The translations under genes and the position numbers were made by a program. A stretch of DNA of 64,000 nt from Pseudobdellovibrionaceae bacterium. Its GTDB lineage: Bacteria > Bdellovibrionota > Bdellovibrionia > Bdellovibrionales > Bdellovibrionaceae. The notes beneath the pieces were generated by a model. That model worked only from the letters and a program-made list of their open reading frames with translations, ran no database searches and had not been told where the DNA came from. Where the stretch lies: NCBI GenBank assembly GCA_013359135.1, contig JABWCN010000020.1, positions 1 to 64,000 on the forward strand, written 5' to 3'. Within the stretch, counting starts at the first letter, position 1. Each line of letters begins with the position of its first letter. This document shows positions 58,734 to 64,000 of the stretch, piece by piece.

Positions 58734-59489
58734 ATGAGCGCAGAGATTCAAAAAAAAGATTTGATAATAGAACTTTCACTTTTACAGGATCAATGGAAAA
58801 AAAAATTTTCTGAAGAAATATTACTTTTTCCATTTCACGGGAAACTCGAAATTAAAGATTTTCTAATTAAACAATTCAACGATTTCGATCCAAGACTTTT
58901 TACTAATAAATTTATCCCCCAGACGCTAAATCTAAATGGAGAATCTTATCTTTCTTCTCTATCTCATTGCCAAAGCCAAGGCCTCTTTATGATTTCCAAA
59001 ACCCCTACAACTGAAAATATTTTAGGATTTGGGGTAGACATTGAACAAAAAAGTAGACTAACTAAACAACTTATAAAACGAATTTCTTCTTCAAAGGAAA
59101 TCCAACGACTTTCTGAAAATTTAGACTTAAGTTTTCACCTTTGGACAGTTAAAGAATCTTCATTCAAAGCTCTACCAGTTGCAATACAACCAAGGGTAAT
59201 TTCAAAGATAACCCTGGAAACTTTTTCTATACTTTCACATTCTACAGACTCTTTCACCACCATAAAAACTAGTACAATTAAGGATACGTATGATTCCTTT
59301 TTCCACTCTGAAGCAGACAGTAGTTTAATCACTTTTGAAGCAACTACTGAACCAAAAAATCAAACAGGTGAAATGTCTCAAATAGATATATCCATTATGG
59401 GGCTTTCCTTTACGACCAAGGATCTTGTTATCTCACTGGCACTGAGCAAAAAAGCAGAGAATTTGAATAAAGTCCAACTACCTGTCTAA
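58734..59489 (+). CDS. 4'-phosphopantetheinyl transferase-like protein
   Basis: This 251-residue protein has the superfamily motifs in order: SSLSHCQSQGLFMIS, then LGFGVDIEQKSRL (metal-binding D-x-E), then FHLWTVKESSFKALP (WxxKES-x-KA). It would attach phosphopantetheine to carrier proteins of fatty-acid or secondary-metabolite synthesis. It diverges in the C-terminal part, which is Ser/Thr-rich. Twelve bp downstream of nadA, no strong ribosome site. Annotated by motif only. Confidence 0.8.
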   Translation: MSAEIQKKDLIIELSLLQDQWKKKFSEEILLFPFHGKLEIKDFLIKQFNDFDPRLFTNKFIPQTLNLNGESYLSSLSHCQSQGLFMISKTPTTENILGFGVDIEQKSRLTKQLIKRISSSKEIQRLSENLDLSFHLWTVKESSFKALPVAIQPRVISKITLETFSILSHSTDSFTTIKTSTIKDTYDSFFHSEADSSLITFEATTEPKNQTGEMSQIDISIMGLSFTTKDLVISLALSKKAENLNKVQLPV

Positions 59490-59648
59490 ATAGTATTCGC
59501 TATTTCATCTCAAAAAATAGCAGTTCTTAATAAAAATAAAAAATATTTCTAAACAACTTAACTTTGATTTTGGTCTAGCCGAACTCTTAAGTATAAAATT
59601 TCTGCGAGCTTGTTGAAAGCTGAGTTGTGAAACAAAAAGGAGTTGAAT

Positions 59649-60095
59649 GTGGAAGGTAAAGCGAAAGTAAAAAAAGAGAAAAAAACAAAAGCACCAACTA
59701 CGGTGAAAAATAAACGAGTGGCACCCAGAAAAGAAGTTGAACCGATACGAGTCAGCTATATGGCCTCTTTAAATGATTTAGCGAAGCTTGCTAAAAACTG
59801 TGAAATTGTTGAAGCCTCATCATCTGGTTTATTACTTATTATTGAAAGAACTAATTTAATTCCTCAATCTTTAAGAGGAAATCTTGACCTTGAATGCTTA
59901 GTAGGTAATCGAGTTTATTTAAAACTAGAACCCATGAACATAGAAATAAGTGGCGAAATTAAAAGAACTAAGTTCTTAGGAAAGAAGGGTTTTCACGTAG
60001 CCGTTGATTATTCCGATGAAGCCCCTCAGTATTGGCGAGAGTGCTTAATGGATCTACTCCCTCAACCTGGAGAATTTGAAAAAGACACTCACTAG
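59649..60095 (+). CDS. PilZ-like domain protein
   Basis: This 148-residue protein has a Lys-rich N-terminus (KAKVKKEKKTKAPTTVKNKR), an arginine region RVAPRKEVEPIRVSY reminiscent of the PilZ RxxxR, and a beta-barrel-like domain (VEASSSGLLLIIER, GNRVYLKLEPMNIEISGEIK). The D/NxSxxG motif is only weakly matched by EASSSG, so c-di-GMP binding is uncertain. I choose GTG 59649, seven bases after AAGGAG; TTG at 59643 is too close to it. Confidence 0.55.
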   Translation: MEGKAKVKKEKKTKAPTTVKNKRVAPRKEVEPIRVSYMASLNDLAKLAKNCEIVEASSSGLLLIIERTNLIPQSLRGNLDLECLVGNRVYLKLEPMNIEISGEIKRTKFLGKKGFHVAVDYSDEAPQYWRECLMDLLPQPGEFEKDTH

Positions 60096-60108
60096 TGGTA
60101 TTTCTAGT

Positions 60109-60149
60109 AAAACCTTTCTAAAGATCAATGAACGTGGGAAGGTTTTTTT
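60109..60149 (+). terminator. terminator after the PilZ-like gene
   Basis: AAAACCTT (60109-60116) and AAGGTTTT (60139-60146) pair, followed by a T-run on the plus strand. The stop codon of the converging gene (60118) lies in the loop. Confidence 0.65.
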
Positions 60150-60777
60150 CGCCAATTAATAAAATAGGATAGTGCGGTGGTAAAAACCAGCTTATGGCTT
60201 CTGCAATGCCCTCATGCTCTTCCTTTGGGGGATTTCCAAGACTTTCTAGAGAAAATGCCAAATCAAACTCTTTGTTATCTGATGATAGCATCAACAACTT
60301 AACATTCATGAGACCTTGATCTCTAAAAAATTCCCTTAAAACTTTGCGAACATAATCCGGCAAATACTGCTGACTTGGTGGTCCATAATAGAACTGTGTA
60401 GTCCCATCACTGGGAAGAGATTCTGTGCTTGAAACCGTATCTGTCCTGTAGAAAAAACCTGTTTCCTTGAAAGACCAAATCATTCCATAAGTAAATACAT
60501 AATCTGGATATTCCTTCATAGGATTAATAACAAGTCCAATACCTTTATCTGAAAGCCACTGGATCACTTTTTGAGTTTCTTCTTTGTCCGGCTCCATCGT
60601 CTTATCTGACTTTTCATTCCACTCTGCCATTAAATAAGGCCAGTTGTCGGGACCAATTTGAGGATCAGCACTCAAAATGTTAACATGGGAAGCTGTCAAA
60701 AGATTAAAAAAATTATTTTCCCAGCTAACATCCCTTTTATCGTGAGCTACTGTCAACAAACTTGATTCCTGATTCAT
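60118..60777 (-). CDS. conserved-looking cytoplasmic protein, unknown function
   Basis: This 219-residue protein has no signal peptide. It is rich in aromatic and acidic residues (PQIGPDNWPYLMAEW, QFYYGPPSQQYLPDYVRKVL, ISWFLPPHYPILLIGE). It might belong to the SseB- or YbjN-like accessory folds, but I cannot confirm this. It follows the lipoprotein gene by three bases with GGAG before the ATG, so the two form an operon. Confidence 0.65.
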   Translation of the reverse strand: MNQESSLLTVAHDKRDVSWENNFFNLLTASHVNILSADPQIGPDNWPYLMAEWNEKSDKTMEPDKEETQKVIQWLSDKGIGLVINPMKEYPDYVFTYGMIWSFKETGFFYRTDTVSSTESLPSDGTTQFYYGPPSQQYLPDYVRKVLREFFRDQGLMNVKLLMLSSDNKEFDLAFSLESLGNPPKEEHEGIAEAISWFLPPHYPILLIGEKNLPTFIDL

Positions 60778-60780
60778 TCT

Positions 60781-61674
60781 CTATTCTCCAGAAAGATTTT
60801 TTAGTACTTCATTATAGAGATAATAAAAGAAAGTCAAACTTTCATCAGAAAGAGGATACGGATAAATGTCATCAAAACTTGAGTCATTCAAAACTCTTTT
60901 AATTTGTTTATCCTCAATATTTGATAATACAGGAGCTTGTCCCTTAAAAGTTCCGTCAATTTTTTTGTAAAAAAGATAATCTCTGTTTTTAAGAGTTACC
61001 AATGACCTATACAGCCTTTTCTCGTCATTAAAGTGATAGACATAAACATCCATTTTAACTTCAGCTTCAGTCTCTGCTACAACTTCATTATTCTTATTGA
61101 TTCCTCGATTCTTTTCATAACTCTCTGAGGACAGGAGAAAAATCACCACAGAGTATTTTGCTAAGTCTTTTCTAATAATCGAAAAATCAGAATCTAAAAC
61201 CTCTTGCCTCAAGAAAATCTTATCGAAATAAAAATTCAATTGGCTCTCACTAAATACATCAATAGGGTTCAAAATTTCTATGTGGTCGCAGGAATCACAA
61301 TAAGTTACTAAAGCTTGTCTAAGCAATTCAGCTCGCTCCTTCTGTATATTTCGAGCTTGATCTATTGCCAAATCAGGGGGATTCATTTTTGCTTTCGCTG
61401 AAATTAAAGCACTATCTGGAAAATCATGAATATTGATTATAGCTACTCTTTCATTTTTAAATTTTATAAAACCGTCTTTTAGCTCATTTAACTTAACTTC
61501 TGAATCAATTTTAAGCTGCTCTTTTTTATTTGCAAAATCCTTTTCCTTAGCCGTTTTCTCTTTAGTACCCTTTAAACTTAACTTACTTAAGGAAGTACAA
61601 GAAAACGAAATAATACAAACTAGGGATACTAGTACAAAACCGATTTTTTTAAAGTTAATCTTTATTTTACTCAT
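60781..61674 (-). CDS. lipoprotein of unknown function
   Basis: This 297-residue protein has signal and probable lipobox FVLVSLVCIISFSCTSLSKL (Cys26). A Lys/Glu-rich helix (residues 35-65) leads to an alpha/beta domain (ERVAIINIHDFPDSALISAK, YSVVIFLLSSESYEKN, VYHFNDEKRLYRSLVTLKN). No motif recognised. Upstream gene of the two-gene operon with 60118-60777. Confidence 0.65.
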   Translation of the reverse strand: MSKIKINFKKIGFVLVSLVCIISFSCTSLSKLSLKGTKEKTAKEKDFANKKEQLKIDSEVKLNELKDGFIKFKNERVAIINIHDFPDSALISAKAKMNPPDLAIDQARNIQKERAELLRQALVTYCDSCDHIEILNPIDVFSESQLNFYFDKIFLRQEVLDSDFSIIRKDLAKYSVVIFLLSSESYEKNRGINKNNEVVAETEAEVKMDVYVYHFNDEKRLYRSLVTLKNRDYLFYKKIDGTFKGQAPVLSNIEDKQIKRVLNDSSFDDIYPYPLSDESLTFFYYLYNEVLKNLSGE

Positions 61675-61759
61675 AAGGTGATTATCTAGTTAATTCTTCT
61701 GTAAGCCAACAGATAATTTAATTGCATTTTGCAACATAAACTTATTAGACTTTTCGAAC

Positions 61760-62992
61760 ATGGTCTTTTTATCTATTCTTTTTTTTTCACTCTCTCGAAT
61801 CTTAATATTAACATCTGCACCCTATATGTCAGATACATTCTACTATCATGAGTTAATAAAAAATTCCCTAGAAAATCATCTGAATGTTTACAAAGATTTT
61901 TTCTTTGCCTATCCATGGCTGTCATGGATTCTGGTTAAAATGCCTTTTTCTTTCAGCCCCAACCTATCACAAGAAGCCTACCGTAATTACTTTCACATAA
62001 TTAATCTTTTATGCGAATGTTTTTTCTTAGTTATTATCTATGTAAAAACCCCAAGATTTCGTAAAATTTTTAGTTCTTCATTACTTTACTATTCAATTAT
62101 ATCTCTAAGCATGAAAGACCTAATCTATGATAGAGTTGATCTTTTCCTAACTCTATCATTTTTTTCATTATTCTTACTTTGGTGTAAATGTTATTGGATA
62201 CAACTTTTAAATTACTTCATTGGTTTTTCTATAAAAATTATACCAATTGCACTATTAGGATTTAAAGCTTTTGAGGAGCTATATCTAAAGATTCGTGTTG
62301 AAAAAGTTAACACCAACATAAAGAGTATTTTTTTTATTTTTTCAAAATACACTTCACTATTAATATTAATTATTTTTTGTTTTTATCTAACCGACATCTT
62401 ATTTTTCAACAAAATGTCTTTGGTCATTTTTCAACACTTTGATAGAGGAATTCAAATTGAATCCACGTGGGCCAGTTTTTATTTTTTGAAAAAACTAATT
62501 ATTCCTGACTTTAATTTATCACTAATCCATAATTTTGGCTCCTACGAAATTAACCCGAATCTTATTAGCTCTTCATTTTTGAGCTTTTCAAAAATATCTT
62601 TTTTTGTATTTCTTTTCTTTTTCTTCTTTATGTTTTATTTAAAAAAAACTCATACTGTTAAAATAAGAAATCGACTGAATTTATTCTTAATTTTTATTTT
62701 GAGTTTCCTCTGTTTTCAAAAAATCCTATCAGTGCAATTTTTTGTTTGGTTACTGCCTTTTATTGCAATTGATTTAAGTATTAACTTCCATTTTTTGAAA
62801 CTGTTTGTTGTTTGTGTGATTTACTTAGGTTCTTATTTAATATTCTCTATAAATTATTACTATTTGACTGAGTTCAACCCCCTTTATCTCTTCTTTCTTT
62901 GTCTACGAAACCTGGCTACTATCTTGTTATTGATCTTCTACCTTTGGACTTATTTAAAACCTCGTGCATCAAAAATGTCTGTCATGGCTTAA
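61760..62992 (+). CDS. polytopic membrane protein, glycosyltransferase-like
   Basis: This 410-residue protein has about ten hydrophobic segments. The N-terminal loop YMSDTFYYHELIKNSLENHL carries an Asp followed by aromatic residues, as in GT-C type polyprenyl-phosphate-dependent mannosyltransferases (family GT39/GT87), and a later DLIYDRVDLFLTL also fits. Function inferred from layout only. The plus-strand gene diverges from the lipoprotein gene. Confidence 0.55.
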   Translation: MVFLSILFFSLSRILILTSAPYMSDTFYYHELIKNSLENHLNVYKDFFFAYPWLSWILVKMPFSFSPNLSQEAYRNYFHIINLLCECFFLVIIYVKTPRFRKIFSSSLLYYSIISLSMKDLIYDRVDLFLTLSFFSLFLLWCKCYWIQLLNYFIGFSIKIIPIALLGFKAFEELYLKIRVEKVNTNIKSIFFIFSKYTSLLILIIFCFYLTDILFFNKMSLVIFQHFDRGIQIESTWASFYFLKKLIIPDFNLSLIHNFGSYEINPNLISSSFLSFSKISFFVFLFFFFFMFYLKKTHTVKIRNRLNLFLIFILSFLCFQKILSVQFFVWLLPFIAIDLSINFHFLKLFVVCVIYLGSYLIFSINYYYLTEFNPLYLFFLCLRNLATILLLIFYLWTYLKPRASKMSVMA

Positions 62993-63115
62993 GTGTTCAT
63001 CATTACCATAAGGTTTACTTATGAATATTCTAAATTTAAATATCTTGTCATCCCACATGGTAGAGAATAGCTTCCTCGCAGATTGTGGAAATCACAATAT
63101 CTAGGGGGAAATAAA

Positions 63116-64000
63116 ATGGGGAATAAAGGAAGAATTTTATCAGCAAGACTACGTAACACTCTTAACAATCGGCTTATTGAAGCTAAATCTTACTCAGAAG
63201 AAAAGTTGACGTGTTTCTTAAAGTCAAAAAACTCACACATAAAAACATTAGCCTTTTTGGCTTTACTTCCTGCTTCTTTCGCTGTGGCTCCGTCTTCAGC
63301 TATAAGTCAGCATACTCACATCACCCTAGCTAAAACCGCTACCGAAACGGATAAATGTAACTTTATTCCAGTTAACAATTTAAAATTCCCAGTCAGACCT
63401 TCTGGCCATATGAGCCAAAACACCTTCACTCAGGTAATTAAAACTGCGGAACAAGTTTATGATCCTATTTTTCAAAAATTAGGTTATGGCAGATTTCGTG
63501 TACTTCCATTGTGGCAAAATGATGATGTGAACGCTATTGCATTTATGTGCGATCCTAGCGAGTTACAAAGTATTGCTGGCAATCAGGATCCGAGGATTGT
63601 TTGTAAGGGAGTTATGAATACGTCCCCTGGGATATATATTAAAACTAGAGTCGTAGAGATGTTTGGTGGTCTTGCAAGACACCCCTTAATGACTGCAGAG
63701 GGACTACTTTTGGTTCTATGCCATGAAATTGGCCATCATCTTGGCGGTTACCCTACTTATACAGGTAGAACGCTTTCTACTGAGGGACAAGCTGACTATT
63801 TCTCTACTTCTAAATGCGCCAGAACAATTCTATCTCAAGTACCTAATAATGAGGGTTGGGCTCAAATGGCTGCTATTCCTTTGCAAGTAAGGGTTTCTTG
63901 TCAGAATTCTTTTCCAAATAGTATTAAAGATGCAGCTATTTGCATGAGATCTTCTATGGCTGGTTTAACTTTAGCACGTGTTTTAGCTTCATTTAAAGGA
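63116..64000 (+). CDS. secreted zinc-metalloprotease-like protein, partial at window end
   Basis: The frame is open for 295 codons to the window edge. After a hydrophilic ~40-residue leader is a hydrophobic segment (TLAFLALLPASFAVAPSSAI), a late signal peptide or anchor. The mature region has cysteines (KCNFIPVNN, FMCDPSE, IVCKG) and the zinc site LVLCHEIGHHLGGYPTY (HExxH), with EGQADYF about 20 residues on as the third ligand, a gluzincin arrangement. ATG 63116 follows TAGGGGGAA. Similar in plan to the HExxH protein at 53485. Confidence 0.75.
   Translation, partial: MGNKGRILSARLRNTLNNRLIEAKSYSEEKLTCFLKSKNSHIKTLAFLALLPASFAVAPSSAISQHTHITLAKTATETDKCNFIPVNNLKFPVRPSGHMSQNTFTQVIKTAEQVYDPIFQKLGYGRFRVLPLWQNDDVNAIAFMCDPSELQSIAGNQDPRIVCKGVMNTSPGIYIKTRVVEMFGGLARHPLMTAEGLLLVLCHEIGHHLGGYPTYTGRTLSTEGQADYFSTSKCARTILSQVPNNEGWAQMAAIPLQVRVSCQNSFPNSIKDAAICMRSSMAGLTLARVLASFKG

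Noticed and set aside
1-64000. CRISPR arrays, rRNA and ordinary tRNA genes
   Set aside because: No regularly spaced direct repeats and no rRNA or cloverleaf-type sequences other than the tmRNA ends were found by eye.

Overview
The window looks like a piece of a low-GC member of the Bdellovibrionota (a Bdellovibrio-like predator or relative), carrying a large integrated conjugative element. The host assignment is an inference. It rests on a TIGR02147-family protein, many orphan secreted proteins and lipoproteins, and the block ffs-dnaX-ybaB-recR-mglA-nadA, in which the Ras-like GTPase MglA is encoded beside recR.

Layout. (1) From the left edge to about 26.0 kb the DNA is less AT-rich by eye and is best read as one integrative conjugative element whose left end lies outside the window. 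It starts with a decayed type I restriction locus (HTH gene plus a 42-codon hsdM stub). Next comes a minus-strand operon: solute-binding protein, histidine kinase, sigma54 activator, alpha/beta hydrolase, exported protein, isoprenylcysteine-type methyltransferase. It has a -24/-12 promoter and a likely upstream activator site, and the hydrolase is split by an IS21-family element with a perfect 8-bp target duplication. A mercury cassette (merR | merT-merP-merA) follows, then a type IV secretion operon (virB2-3-4-5-6-8-9-10, virD4, lipoprotein), a replication-relaxation-type protein that may act as relaxase, a nested inverted repeat that looks like a transfer origin, small regulators, and a serine recombinase. 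(2) The recombinase frame runs off the element into host ssrA, across its terminator and into the last bases of the tmRNA gene. (3) From 26 to 41.4 kb is host chromosome: TIGR02147 protein, lipoprotein, PAP2 phosphatase, YgjP-type peptidase, SrkA kinase, icd, two tandem copies of an apparently undescribed ~180-nt RNA, an orphan protein, and an operon of secreted trypsin-like protease, secreted protein and membrane nucleotide cyclase. (4) From 41.6 to 52.6 kb is a very AT-rich island: three family-5 solute-binding paralogues (two dead, one intact but without a signal peptide), then radical SAM enzyme, ATP-grasp ligase, EamA exporter, type-1 periplasmic binding protein and histidine kinase. (5) From 52.7 kb to the end are msrA, SRP RNA, dnaX, ybaB, recR, mglA, nadA, a phosphopantetheinyl transferase, a PilZ-like protein and envelope proteins.

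The best candidate for a new system is the 44.6-52.6 kb cluster. It encodes production (radical SAM plus ATP-grasp, the enzyme pairing used by PylB/PylC), export (EamA) and apparent sensing (binding protein plus kinase, with no ABC permease) of what may be an amino-acid-derived small molecule. The mercury element carries its own permease-less binding protein plus kinase plus sigma54 activator operon. The tandem RNAs and the recombinase/ssrA junction are the next most interesting points.
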